This document shows, in pieces, positions 16,806-26,284 of a DNA stretch of 64,000 nucleotides (positions are counted from its first letter, which is position 1; every line of letters starts with the position of its first letter). Made by a program: the position numbers and the translations under genes. The DNA comes from Lysinibacillus louembei. Lineage in GTDB: Bacteria > Bacillota > Bacilli > Bacillales_A > Planococcaceae. Under the pieces are notes generated by a model that ran no database searches, was not told the origin of the DNA, and worked only from the letters and a program-made list of their open reading frames with translations. Location of the stretch: assembly GCF_033880585.1 (NCBI RefSeq), contig NZ_CP137624.1:1728001-1792000 (forward strand). The letters run 5' to 3'.

Positions 16806-19800
16806 TCAGTAGAAATTCGATTTTTTTGGTATTGAAAAGGAAACGGTAGTTCCTTTACCGATAATGCTATCAATTGTTAGCGTTGTGCCGAATAATTGCT
16901 TTAAACGCTGCTCTGTATTAAAAAGCCCGACGCTTTCTTTTCTATCAAGCAGCTCCGGATTAAAGCCAATGCCATCATCAATAATTTCTACTACATAACA
17001 AGCCTCTCGCTCTGTAATTCGTAATGTCACTGTTCCACCTTCAGGGCGATTTAGTATACCGTGACGCACTGCATTTTCAACAAGTGTTTGCAATGCAAGT
17101 GGAGGGACAGAAAAGGCAATATCATTCGGAATGTCCCATATTATTTGAATGCGCTCCTCAAAGCGAATTTGTTCAATAGCCATATAAGAACGCACAAGCT
17201 GTAGCTCATAATCAAGAGGCACAAGCAAGTCCACATTTTCAAAATTAAAGCTCATTTGTAAATAGTCATTGAAAGCGAATAATAGTTCTTCCATTTTTTC
17301 GTTATCCACACCATACAATGAAATAATGGCGTTTAATGTGTTAAAGAAAAAGTGTGGCTGAATTTGAGCTTGCAGCCATGCAGCCTCAAAGCGCAAGCGC
17401 TCTTCGCTTGATTGCTTTACTTGAATTAATGCATCAACACGAGACTTCAATTCAATATATTCAATTGGCTTTCTCACATAGTCATTAGCACCATTTAAAA
17501 ATGCTAATCGAATATCCTCACTTTGTTGACGCATCGTTAAAAACAAAATAGGTAGCTCAGAAATTGAAAAGCGTTGACGAATTTGCTTTGCTAATTCATA
17601 GCCTGACATTTGTGGCAAGGCCGTATCTGATATAACTAAATCAAAGCTTTTCCTTTGAATTTTAGCAAGTGCATCTACGCCATTTGTAGCTGTTTCAATT
17701 TTATAAAAATCGGTTGTTAATGCCTTTAATAATACTTGTAAGCTTAAAGGATCTGCATCGACAAGCAAAATTTGCGCTTGATGAACAATCGATAGCTGCT
17801 CGCTAGTGGAAACGGCTAGCTCCTTCTCTATTTCAGACAAATCATTTTGTAAAAAGATATATTTCGAGAGTGCCTGACTCTGCTCTATTATTGGCTTATT
17901 TTGTGAAGCTGTTAGTCCTTTAGCAATCGGCAAAGAAAATGTAAATGTAGAGCCTTCACCAACAGTTGATGTAACTTGAATGGCACCACCATGTAATTCA
18001 ATAATTTCTTTACTGATACTTAAGCCAAGCCCAAGACCAAGCTGTGCTTCATTATTAAGTTGCTCATACGGCTCAAAAATGAGAGCTTGTTTATTTTTCT
18101 CAATTCCAATACCTGTATCTGTGATCGATATATATAACTGATTGCCTATTACTTTTGCTTGCAGTGTAATAGAGCCTTCCTCTGTAAATTTAATGGCATT
18201 ATGAATTAAGTTAATAAAAACTTGTATAAGCCGATTCTCATCAACAAGCACAGGTGGTAAATTTTCTGGTAAATCAATCATGAAGTCAATGGGTTTATTG
18301 TTAATGGTATGGTTTAACATATCGCAAACACTTGTAGCGATATAATTTACATTGACAGGCTTAAATTGCAGCTTAATTGATTGCTCTTTTAAATAAATCA
18401 AATCTAGTAAATTATCGAGCATTAGAGACATATGCTGTCCGATTGTTACTAATAATCTCAAGTCCTGCTGTTCTTTTTTTGCCAATAAAGACTGTGTAAT
18501 ACTTAGCATATGCTGTAAAGGTGCGCGTAGCTCATTTGATGTGCTCGCAAGAAAGTCATCCTTACGATACAGTTCTTGTTGAAGCTGCATAGCCAATTGC
18601 TCTGATTTCGATGATTTATAAAAATAATCTATAAATAAAAAGGCTAATAATGCTGTCATGGCAATGAATAAATCGAACGGATAGAAAAAATCAAGCTTCT
18701 TCGTGAAATAATGACTAATGAAAAATACACAATGATTCATTAGAGCTGCAACAGCTAAAAGTAGCATCATATATCCTTTATATTTACGGAAAGCGATTTT
18801 ATAAATCATAATAGCCATTATCATTAAAACAACAATAAAAAATGCAGAGAGCATAACTTTCGTATAATAAATAAAGCTAACAGGTAGCATTGCACATAAT
18901 AATAAATAAGCTAAACAAATAATAGCAATCACGTTTAATATTTTCGAATGAATGTATTTCTTCATTAGCTCATTGAAAAATAAAATAAACCAAAATAGCG
19001 CCATGACATAAGAGAAGTGCAATATTTTCGCCGCTGACAGCCAGTCTATTTTGACATACCAAAGTAATAGCTTATCATTTGAAAGAACAATTGTAATAAA
19101 TATAGATAGGACTGCTAGTAAAAAATAGGCCACTGTACTTCTTTTAATTCCAATAATAATTAGTAAAATCGCACTTGAAAAATAAAAGATAATAAATGCA
19201 CAAATAATTATTTGTGCGATAATAGCATGCCACTTTGCTTTTTCTAATGAATGTGAATCACCAAAAGTAAGCGATGTTGTTAAACCGCCCGGCATGTATT
19301 GGTTCATGTTAAAGCCAGTAATAATAATTTCATTGTCTCCAGGCTGTAATGAAAAATGATAAGTAATAGGCCTAGGGTCATCAGAAGGCGTTCTTGGATT
19401 TAACGTCGGTTTACCATAATGGTTAGTATATTGATTATTAACATAAAGCATATATGGCGAAAGACTAGCAGGAATTGTTAGGCTATAAACAACCTTTACG
19501 TCAGGTACATTAATGATTTTCAAATAGTATGAGCCGTGGGGGGCATAATCTTGTTCAGGCTTTATATATGGGTCCCACGTTTCAGGGATATTGGTATAAA
19601 CAGGTATACTGTGCTCCCTTATGTCCCTTGCAATAAGCAAAGTGTTAGGATACAAAAGCCATTCCCCATCTAAATGCATTTGAAAGCTTTGTACTCTATG
19701 AATTTGTTCAAAATCTAGTACCCCTTTTTTTATGCTGGCTTCTGTGGAAACAGAAAAATAATGTAGCGAGTTGAAGCGTAAGAAAAATAGTAACGAGAAA

Positions 19801-19862
19801 AAAATTAAAATTATTGTCATTAATTGAATAAATTGGTTGATTTTTTGTTTGCTAGTTATCAT
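16806..19862 (-). CDS. Two-kinase hybrid sensor kinase 2, paralogue of sensor 1
   Basis: The 1018-residue protein has the same layout as sensor 1: TM1, extracellular 7TMR-DISM-like domain, seven TMs, HisKA-like, HATPase_c, receiver (Asp in ISDTALP), and a LytS-type core (QIQPHFFFN) with a second HATPase_c. The C-terminal half is nearly identical to sensor 1, whereas the TM part has diverged more, as expected after duplication with a change of input. In the first core the motif reads T-S-N-E-L-R-A-P, with Asn443 in place of His and Ala in place of Thr, so it has also lost its acceptor. Its ATP-binding motifs remain. The divergent regulator 2 is the likely partner. Confidence 0.9.
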   Translation of the reverse strand: MITSKQKINQFIQLMTIILIFFSLLFFLRFNSLHYFSVSTEASIKKGVLDFEQIHRVQSFQMHLDGEWLLYPNTLLIARDIREHSIPVYTNIPETWDPYIKPEQDYAPHGSYYLKIINVPDVKVVYSLTIPASLSPYMLYVNNQYTNHYGKPTLNPRTPSDDPRPITYHFSLQPGDNEIIITGFNMNQYMPGGLTTSLTFGDSHSLEKAKWHAIIAQIIICAFIIFYFSSAILLIIIGIKRSTVAYFLLAVLSIFITIVLSNDKLLLWYVKIDWLSAAKILHFSYVMALFWFILFFNELMKKYIHSKILNVIAIICLAYLLLCAMLPVSFIYYTKVMLSAFFIVVLMIMAIMIYKIAFRKYKGYMMLLLAVAALMNHCVFFISHYFTKKLDFFYPFDLFIAMTALLAFLFIDYFYKSSKSEQLAMQLQQELYRKDDFLASTSNELRAPLQHMLSITQSLLAKKEQQDLRLLVTIGQHMSLMLDNLLDLIYLKEQSIKLQFKPVNVNYIATSVCDMLNHTINNKPIDFMIDLPENLPPVLVDENRLIQVFINLIHNAIKFTEEGSITLQAKVIGNQLYISITDTGIGIEKNKQALIFEPYEQLNNEAQLGLGLGLSISKEIIELHGGAIQVTSTVGEGSTFTFSLPIAKGLTASQNKPIIEQSQALSKYIFLQNDLSEIEKELAVSTSEQLSIVHQAQILLVDADPLSLQVLLKALTTDFYKIETATNGVDALAKIQRKSFDLVISDTALPQMSGYELAKQIRQRFSISELPILFLTMRQQSEDIRLAFLNGANDYVRKPIEYIELKSRVDALIQVKQSSEERLRFEAAWLQAQIQPHFFFNTLNAIISLYGVDNEKMEELLFAFNDYLQMSFNFENVDLLVPLDYELQLVRSYMAIEQIRFEERIQIIWDIPNDIAFSVPPLALQTLVENAVRHGILNRPEGGTVTLRITEREACYVVEIIDDGIGFNPELLDRKESVGLFNTEQRLKQLFGTTLTIDSIIGKGTTVSFSIPKKSNFY

Positions 19863-19929
19863 TAAAAATTAACTCCATTTTTCTTTCTTGAAATACTTCA
19901 ATTTACTAATAAAATAATGACTATACGTT

Positions 19930-19971
19930 CGATATATATAATATGTTACATTAAAAATTAAACTTAACCAA
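19930..19971. promoter_or_regulatory. Conserved promoter block between sensor 2 and regulator 2
   Basis: This block matches 15450-15490. Toward the kinase gene it contains TTGGTT, 17 bp and TAACAT, followed by an AT-rich ATATATATCG stretch. The palindrome seen in the first copy is decayed here (TTACAT with ATTAAA), which may reflect diverged regulator specificity. The rest of the 266-bp spacer shows nothing else I can assign. Confidence 0.45.
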
Positions 19972-20128
19972 GTGAATAATATTTTAAAGAAAATACCTAA
20001 TTATTCCTTTTGGAGTTTGATTATATTTATGTTCTTTTTTGATAGTGTTTTTATCGTGGTATAATTTGTTATTTATTATATTTGTTACATACTGAAATGG
20101 CGGGTTTATTAGAGTAGGAGGGTGTTTC

Positions 20129-21277
20129 TTGAGAGTAATACTTGTAGATGATGAAGCTTTATCTATTAAGCGTTTAAAAAGTTTATTAGTAAAGTGTGAA
20201 ATACAGCCATTATACATTGTTGGTGAATTTACGAATCCGTTAGAAGCGCTAAGCAATATAGCAGAGTTACAGCCAGATATTGTATTTTTAGATATTAAAA
20301 TGCCTGCTTTGAATGGTTTAGAGCTTGCAGAAAAAATACAGGCTATTAAGCCAGAGGTTGAGATTGTTTTTATTACAGCATATGACCGTTATGCAATTGA
20401 TGCCTTTAATGTACATGCGATTGACTATATGCTAAAGCCTATTCGTAAAGAGCGATTACATAAAACAATGGCTAGATTGCAATTAATCTATAGTAATAGA
20501 AGGGTTTCTAAAAACAATAGTACATTGCTACAGCTTTTTGGAGGCTTGAAGGTAGTATTGGCAAACGGGCAAGTGCAGCCTATGAAATGGCGTACAGCGA
20601 AAGCAAAGGAAGTTTTTATTTATATGCTATTAAACCAGCAAAAAACAATTTTGAGAGACACATTGCTTGAAATGTTCTGGGAAGGGATTGATATGAATAA
20701 AGCAGTTAATCAGCTGTATACAACTATATCTACAATTCGTCAAACATTAAAAAAATATAATTTGCTCGATATTTATATTTCCAGCCCAACATTTGATGCA
20801 GGTTATCAATTGCAGCTCGGCAATGTATTCATTGACATCAATGAATGGTTGAAACAGCTTAAAGCACTGCCTATTCTTTCAAGTGACACATGTAATCAGC
20901 ATGAACAAGTAGTAAATGGGTATAAAGAGCATTTATTAAATGATTGTGATTATATTTGGATAGAAAGTGAACGGGAGCACTTAAAACAACTGTGGATTGA
21001 GCACACATTACAGTTAAGTAGGTTTTATACAGATGAGGGGAAGTATGAGTCAGCAATTACTGTTGTTAAAAAACTACAAAATTTGAATCCCGATGACGAA
21101 TCATATTATTTTATGTTAATGAAGCTATATGATGCAATTGATGCTCCAAAATCTGTTGAGCGTCAGTACATGCTGCTAAAGCAAATGCTAGAGGAGCAGC
21201 TCGCAGCAGAGCCAGATAAAGAAATAACAAACTGGTACAAACAATGGGAAGTGAAACAATATGAGCCTAAAAAATAA
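20129..21277 (+). CDS. Response regulator 2: REC, winged helix, BTAD
   Basis: The 382-residue paralogue of regulator 1 has a receiver (phospho-Asp in VFLDIKMP, Lys in YMLKPI), a winged helix (~135-230) and a BTAD-like domain (~240-378). TTG 20129 follows a GGAGGGTG site. It pairs divergently with sensor kinase 2. The BTAD parts of the two regulators differ more than the receivers, so target promoters could be different or oligomers separate; this is inference. Confidence 0.9.
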   Translation: MRVILVDDEALSIKRLKSLLVKCEIQPLYIVGEFTNPLEALSNIAELQPDIVFLDIKMPALNGLELAEKIQAIKPEVEIVFITAYDRYAIDAFNVHAIDYMLKPIRKERLHKTMARLQLIYSNRRVSKNNSTLLQLFGGLKVVLANGQVQPMKWRTAKAKEVFIYMLLNQQKTILRDTLLEMFWEGIDMNKAVNQLYTTISTIRQTLKKYNLLDIYISSPTFDAGYQLQLGNVFIDINEWLKQLKALPILSSDTCNQHEQVVNGYKEHLLNDCDYIWIESEREHLKQLWIEHTLQLSRFYTDEGKYESAITVVKKLQNLNPDDESYYFMLMKLYDAIDAPKSVERQYMLLKQMLEEQLAAEPDKEITNWYKQWEVKQYEPKK

Positions 21278-21313
21278 AAATGAGAGCGTCTGAATTAGAT
21301 GCTCTCATTTTTA
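21276..21313. terminator. Bidirectional intrinsic terminator
   Basis: AAAAATGAGAGC (21276-21287) pairs with GCTCTCATTTTT (21301-21312). It follows regulator 2 immediately and also closes the convergent 114-residue gene. Confidence 0.85.
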
Positions 21314-21322
21314 ACACGCACG

Positions 21323-21667
21323 TTAAAACATTTGTGGTAAAAATTCTTTTCTAAAAAGTGGATTTTTTCGTAGCCATATTTTTAAAATCATGCGATGTGT
21401 GAGTAGCTTATGCTTTTTACGTGGCTTTGATTTTGCCTCCTGCAAGCTTTGCAGTAAAAGAGATGTTTCTATATTGCAGGTTTGTGGCTCTACAAGTACG
21501 TTGAGCTGATAATCAATTAAACCTCCTGCCTGTACTTTGGCAAGCAATTTTGCGAAAGCGGTATTCATCTCAGCATGCTTTTCCTCAATAGCTAGTTGAA
21601 TAAGTAAGTTTAATGTTTGCTTAATTTCTAATTCGAGCGCTTGTAACAGTTCGGTAGATTGTCCCAT
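21323..21667 (-). CDS. Hypothetical 114-residue protein
   Basis: I do not recognise the family. The protein is mostly helical and soluble: residues 1-50 could form an amphipathic helix or coiled coil (LLQALELEIKQTLNLLIQLAIEEK), a middle segment IDYQLNVLVEPQTC follows, and the C-terminus is basic (KSKPRKKHKLLTHR). ATG 21667 has a modest AGGTGAT site. It is convergent with regulator 2 and shares its terminator, which supports a real gene. Confidence 0.6.
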   Translation of the reverse strand: MGQSTELLQALELEIKQTLNLLIQLAIEEKHAEMNTAFAKLLAKVQAGGLIDYQLNVLVEPQTCNIETSLLLQSLQEAKSKPRKKHKLLTHRMILKIWLRKNPLFRKEFLPQMF

Positions 21668-21792
21668 CGTATCACCTAGCTTTTTTTGATATAACTATAA
21701 TAGCTTGTTTTTGTCTATTTGTGCGCAGTTTTTTACATAATGAATCGCTAAAATATGATAAACTAAAGTCCATACTATAAATTTAAAGTGAG

Positions 21793-23025
21793 TTGAAAAA
21801 ATCAATGGAACAACCATTTTTACCAATATTATTAGGATCAGATATGAACGCTTACGGCATGGCCCGTTCTTTTTTTGAGGCATACGGTATTCGTCCACTT
21901 GTTTTAGGACGTTCCCATTTAACAGCTACGCAAGATAGCAATATTTTAACATTTCAAGCAATTGACCGCTTAAACGAAGATGAGGTTTTTTTACCTGCAT
22001 TAGAAAAAGTCGCACAGCAATATGAAGGCAAAAGGCTTTTATTATTGGCATGTGGTGACGACTATGCAAAATTAATTATTAAAAATAAACAAGCCTTACA
22101 ACAATATTTCACAGTGCCATACATTGATGAGGAGCTAATGGATCAAATTTTATTGAAGGAAAACTTCTATAAAATGTGTGATAAATATGGCTTTAAATAC
22201 CCAGGGACAACAACGGTGACAGTAGAAAACTATGAACACTTCGAACCGCCATTCAGCTATCCAATTATCATTAAAGCTTCCAACTCAGTGGCATATTGGG
22301 CATGCTCATTCCCAGGGAAAAAGAAAGTGTTTGTAGCGCATGATGAGGCAGAAAAAACTGCTATTTTAAAGGCGATTTACCAATCGAGCTATCAGGATAC
22401 GTTAATTGTTCAAGAGTTTATTCCAGGCGATGATTCATATATGCGCGTGTTAAATGCATATGTCGGAAAAGACGGCAAAGTAAAGCTAATGTGCTTAGGA
22501 AATCCTATATTAGAAGAGCATTCACCAGAAGGAATTGGCAGCTATGCGGCAATTATTACGACCTTTGATAAAGAGCTGATGGATCAAGTACGCGCCTTTT
22601 TAGAGGACATTGGCTATACAGGCTTTGCCAATTTCGATATGAAGTATGACACACGTGATGGGCAATATAAGCTATTTGAAATCAACTTACGCAACGGACG
22701 CTCAAGCTACTACGTAACAGCAGCAGGCTACAATTTAATGAAATATGTTGCTGATGATCATATGCTAAATATTAAACAACAGCTAACATATGCAGATAAC
22801 GCTCATTTATGGATGATTATTCCCAAAGGTGTCCTATTTAAATATGCTTCAAATGAAAAGATGAAAATGGAAGCAAAAAGCTTAATTCGCCAAGGGAAGT
22901 TCACAAATTCATTATTTTATGATAAAGATATGAATGCCAAGCGTTGGATAAAGCTAACACTTAATAGCTTGAATTATTATCGCAAATATAAGAAATACTT
23001 TAACAATAAAGGTTTGAGTGAGTAA
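21793..23025 (+). CDS. D-aspartate ligase-like ATP-grasp enzyme
   Basis: The 410-residue ATP-grasp protein begins (FLPILLGSDMNAYGMARSF) like the Enterococcus faecium D-aspartate ligase Asl(fm) as I recall it. ATP-grasp features include YPIIIKAS (~154-161), VQEFIPGDDSYM and the metal-binding FEINLRNGRSSYY. Such enzymes add D-Asp to the epsilon-amino group of L-Lys in the peptidoglycan precursor. The racemase gene follows with no gap (TAA then ATG), which supplies the substrate and supports the call. The start may be TTG 21793 or ATG 21805; neither has a strong ribosome site. A D-Glu or other amino-acid ligase cannot be excluded. Confidence 0.8.
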   Translation: MKKSMEQPFLPILLGSDMNAYGMARSFFEAYGIRPLVLGRSHLTATQDSNILTFQAIDRLNEDEVFLPALEKVAQQYEGKRLLLLACGDDYAKLIIKNKQALQQYFTVPYIDEELMDQILLKENFYKMCDKYGFKYPGTTTVTVENYEHFEPPFSYPIIIKASNSVAYWACSFPGKKKVFVAHDEAEKTAILKAIYQSSYQDTLIVQEFIPGDDSYMRVLNAYVGKDGKVKLMCLGNPILEEHSPEGIGSYAAIITTFDKELMDQVRAFLEDIGYTGFANFDMKYDTRDGQYKLFEINLRNGRSSYYVTAAGYNLMKYVADDHMLNIKQQLTYADNAHLWMIIPKGVLFKYASNEKMKMEAKSLIRQGKFTNSLFYDKDMNAKRWIKLTLNSLNYYRKYKKYFNNKGLSE

Positions 23026-23724
23026 ATGAAAAAGACGTTAGGAATTATTGGTGGTGTTGGTCCACTTGCAACGATGTTTATTGGTGAAATGATTGTGCGC
23101 CGTACGAAGGCAAGCAAGGATCAGGAGCATGTCCATATAATCATTGATAATGATACGGCAATACCTGATCGTACTGCCTATATTTTAGATCCAGCAAAGC
23201 CGAACCCAATTCCAGTGTTACAGCATGATGCACAGAAGCTGGCTGCGTATGGGGCGGATATTATTTGTATTCCTTGCAATACAGCACATACATTTTATGA
23301 CAAAATGCAGGAGGCTTGCCCAGTCCCAATCTTGCATATGATTCGAGAAACAGCAAAACATGCACAGGAGCTAGGGGCAAAGCGTGTCGGTATTTTAGCA
23401 ACAGATGGTACACTTGCGGCTGAAGTATATCAGCAAGCATTGCTTGAGGTGGATATTCAGCCAATTTTACCGAACGAGGAAGTTCAACAGCAAGTGATGT
23501 CTGCTATTTATGATTACGTAAAAGCAGGACAACCTGTAAGTAAGGAGCTATGGCAGCCCATTGAAGAGGAGATGTTGCGACAGCAGTGTGATCTCATTGT
23601 TTTAGGCTGTACGGAGCTATCTATCATTAATAAAGAGCTACATTTAGGACAACGTTACATCGACTCATTACTCGTGTTGGCAGATGCAGCAATTATTGCA
23701 TGTGGCTATGAAGTAGTGCTTTAA
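23026..23724 (+). CDS. racD: Aspartate/glutamate racemase family protein (probable aspartate racemase)
   Basis: The 232-residue cofactor-independent racemase has both catalytic cysteines in the expected contexts, IPCNTAH (Cys84) and LGCTEL (near residue 190). The N-terminus GIIGGVGPLATMFIGEMIV is typical of aspartate racemases. It probably converts L-Asp to D-Asp for the ligase encoded just upstream; the two genes abut. Together they predict an interpeptide bridge containing D-Asp (A4alpha), which fits a Lysinibacillus-type cell wall. A hairpin follows the gene. Confidence 0.85.
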   Translation: MKKTLGIIGGVGPLATMFIGEMIVRRTKASKDQEHVHIIIDNDTAIPDRTAYILDPAKPNPIPVLQHDAQKLAAYGADIICIPCNTAHTFYDKMQEACPVPILHMIRETAKHAQELGAKRVGILATDGTLAAEVYQQALLEVDIQPILPNEEVQQQVMSAIYDYVKAGQPVSKELWQPIEEEMLRQQCDLIVLGCTELSIINKELHLGQRYIDSLLVLADAAIIACGYEVVL

Positions 23725-23730
23725 AGAAGG

Positions 23731-23766
23731 GGCTGTTTGAAAGGAACTATCTTTTCAAACAGCCTT
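23731..23766 (+). terminator. Terminator-like hairpin
   Basis: GGCTGTTTGAAA (23731-23742) pairs perfectly with TTTCAAACAGCC (23753-23764). The T-tail is short (TTACTT), so it may be a weak terminator for the ligase-racemase pair. Confidence 0.6.
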
Positions 23767-23862
23767 ACTTCAATATAAAAGGGGCTTTTCACTAAACCCT
23801 TTTTCACAAAGAAATATGATACACTAACTAATACAGTAAGTAGGATAAAGGTGGGTATAATC

Positions 23863-25038
23863 ATGTCGGCAATTCAATTATTGAATGAGGCGTTACAAAA
23901 AAAATGGACATTTTCACATGAAATGAAAATTCAACAGGAAATGATTCCTGCAATGTTAGATGGTAAAGATATTGTAGCAGAATCACCTACTGGCTCTGGG
24001 AAAACATTAGCCTATGTGCTGCCAATCTTAAACAAAGTGAGTGGTAGTAAAAAGCAAACACAAGCATTGATTGTTGCACCGTCACAGGAGTTGGCAATGC
24101 AAATCGTTAATGTAATTCGTGAATGGATCGTAGGAACAGATATTACAGTACAGCAATTAATTGGTGGAGCTAATTCAGCTCGTCAAATCGAAAAGCTGAA
24201 AAAGAAGCCAACAATTGTTGTTGGCACACCAGGTCGTTTAAATGAGCTAGCACGTTCAGGAAAGCTAAAATTAAAGGAAATAGAAACAATCGTACTTGAT
24301 GAATGTGACCAGCTATTAAGCCGTGAATACCGCGTTGTTGTTAAATCGTTTATCGATGGTGCAGCATATGGACGTCAAGTCGTTGTCGTATCAGCGACGA
24401 TTACAGAGGAAATTGAAATTGTAGCGGAGCGATTAATGTTTGAGCCGATACATATTAAAATTAAGCCTGAGGATATGGTAAAGGTAGGTAAAATTGTTCA
24501 CTCTTATGTCAAGGTTGATGAGCGTGATAAAACGGATTTATTGCGTCGTTTAGCGAATATTTCAGGTGTACGAGCATTAGCATTTGTTAATAATATTGAC
24601 CAAGTGTTGATGAAGCAAAATAAATTAGCCTATAAAGATGCACCAATTGTTGCACTGCATTCCGATATGAAGAAGGAAGAGCGCCAAAAAACGCTTGAGG
24701 CATTCCGTAAAGGTGATGCGCGCATTTTAATTGCAACAGATATCGCAGCACGAGGATTGGATATTACAGGTTTAACACATGTTATCCATGTAGATGTGCC
24801 GCGGACAATAGAGCAATATACACATCGCTCAGGGCGTACAGGACGTGCTGGGGCAGATGGGGAAGTGCTAACACTTTTATCCTACCGAGATGAAAAAACG
24901 TATAAAAAATGGCTGCGTGAATTAGACTTGAAGGCCGTGCAAAAAATATGGCATAAAGCAGAGCTTATTGAAGGGAATGCGAAAACAATCGCTACACCTA
25001 CTCCAAGCACTAAAAAAGGAAAAAAATCTAATAAATAA
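23863..25038 (+). CDS. yfmL: DEAD-box RNA helicase, YfmL-like
   Basis: The 391-residue helicase has the helicase motifs in order: SPTGSGKT (residues 41-48), APSQELA (motif Ia), TPGRL, DECD (146-149, a variant of DEAD), SAT, ATDIAARGLDI and HRSGRTGRAG. It resembles B. subtilis YfmL, which takes part in 50S subunit assembly, including the stretch GKDIVAESPTGSGKTLAY and LIGGAN. A basic tail of about 20 residues ends the protein. ATG 23863 is chosen because AAGGTGG lies nine bases upstream; GTG 23851 overlaps that site. The gene stands 12 bp before an M29 aminopeptidase gene. Confidence 0.88.
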   Translation: MSAIQLLNEALQKKWTFSHEMKIQQEMIPAMLDGKDIVAESPTGSGKTLAYVLPILNKVSGSKKQTQALIVAPSQELAMQIVNVIREWIVGTDITVQQLIGGANSARQIEKLKKKPTIVVGTPGRLNELARSGKLKLKEIETIVLDECDQLLSREYRVVVKSFIDGAAYGRQVVVVSATITEEIEIVAERLMFEPIHIKIKPEDMVKVGKIVHSYVKVDERDKTDLLRRLANISGVRALAFVNNIDQVLMKQNKLAYKDAPIVALHSDMKKEERQKTLEAFRKGDARILIATDIAARGLDITGLTHVIHVDVPRTIEQYTHRSGRTGRAGADGEVLTLLSYRDEKTYKKWLRELDLKAVQKIWHKAELIEGNAKTIATPTPSTKKGKKSNK

Positions 25039-25049
25039 AAGGGGTATAT

Positions 25050-26282
25050 ATGATGACATTTGAGGAGAAATTAGCGGAATTCGCAGAGCTTGCTGTGCGT
25101 GTGGGTGTCAACATTCAGCAAAGACAATATTTATTAATTAATACCTCAACAGATACGCTTGATTTTACTCGCTTAGTTGTACAAAAAGCATATGAGGCTG
25201 GTGCAGGGCGTGTGCATGTGAATTTAACAGATGCAACATTTGAGCGCGCATTTTTTGAGCATGCAACAACTGAGGAGATTGAGAAGTTCCCAAAATGGAT
25301 TGTGGCGCAGCGTGAAGAATTGATTGCACGCCAAGGTGCATTATTGTGGATTGATGCAGAGGACCCAGATTTATTAGCAGGTATTGATGTGACAAAGCTA
25401 GCTGCACAGCAAAAAGCATCGGGCACAGCGCTCGTGAATTATCGTAAAGCAGTAATGAACGATGATATCGCATGGTCAATTATTGCGGTGCCATCTGTGA
25501 AATGGGCGGCAAAAGTATTCCCAAGCTTACCAGCAAATGAGCAGGTCAATGCATTATGGGAAGCGATTTTTGCCACAGTGCATATTGGAAAAGGGAATGC
25601 TGTAGATAAATGGCAAAACCATGTAGCAAGCTTGGAAGCAAGAGCGGCACAGTTAAATAATAAAAAATATAAAAAGCTCCACTATAAAGCGCCAGGTACA
25701 GATTTAACAATTGAGCTGCCAGATAAGCATATTTGGCAATGTGGTAGCAGCAAAACGCCACAGGGCACAATTTTTATTGCAAATATGCCAACAGAAGAAG
25801 TATACACTTTGCCAGCGAAATATGGTGTAAACGGTACTGTATCAAACACGAAGCCGCTTGTTTATAAAGGCAATATTATTGATCAATTTATGCTGACATT
25901 TGAAGCGGGAAAAATCATCAAGGCACAGGCAGAAGTAGGCAATGATCTGTTACAGGAGCTAATTAGTGCAGATGAAGGATCAGCCTATTTAGGTGAGGTT
26001 GCTTTAGTGCCACATGAATCACCTATTTCAGCATCTAATATTTTATATTACAACACATTGTTTGATGAAAATGCATCGAACCATTTAGCAATTGGTGAAG
26101 CGTATCCAACGTGCTATGAAGGTGGGCGTGAGCTTGAGGAAGGTCAGCTTGAAGCGTTAGGCATTAATACATCAATTACGCATGAGGATTTTATGATTGG
26201 CAGTGGTGTGATGGATATTGATGGTGAGCTAGCAGATGGCACTGTTGAGCCGATTTTCCGTCAAGGAAGCTGGGCGTTTTAG
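25050..26282 (+). CDS. M29 family aminopeptidase (AmpS/PepS type)
   Basis: The ~410-residue cytoplasmic metallo-aminopeptidase releases N-terminal amino acids from peptides. Likely metal ligands appear in MPTEEVY, YLGEVALVPHESPIS, ENASNHLAIG and THEDFMIG, as in family M29. A paralogue of 411 residues lies at 51.2-52.4 kb. GTATATATG precedes two adjacent ATG codons (25050 and 25053), with AAAAGGGG as the ribosome site. The peptide ABC transporter further on makes a role in use of imported peptides plausible. Confidence 0.92.
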   Translation: MMTFEEKLAEFAELAVRVGVNIQQRQYLLINTSTDTLDFTRLVVQKAYEAGAGRVHVNLTDATFERAFFEHATTEEIEKFPKWIVAQREELIARQGALLWIDAEDPDLLAGIDVTKLAAQQKASGTALVNYRKAVMNDDIAWSIIAVPSVKWAAKVFPSLPANEQVNALWEAIFATVHIGKGNAVDKWQNHVASLEARAAQLNNKKYKKLHYKAPGTDLTIELPDKHIWQCGSSKTPQGTIFIANMPTEEVYTLPAKYGVNGTVSNTKPLVYKGNIIDQFMLTFEAGKIIKAQAEVGNDLLQELISADEGSAYLGEVALVPHESPISASNILYYNTLFDENASNHLAIGEAYPTCYEGGRELEEGQLEALGINTSITHEDFMIGSGVMDIDGELADGTVEPIFRQGSWAF

Positions 26283-26284
26283 CG

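Noticed and set aside
19984-20256. 90-residue minus-strand frame across the regulator 2 start
   Set aside because: It overlaps the conserved receiver N-terminus and the sensor-regulator spacer and lacks a good start; it is a shadow.
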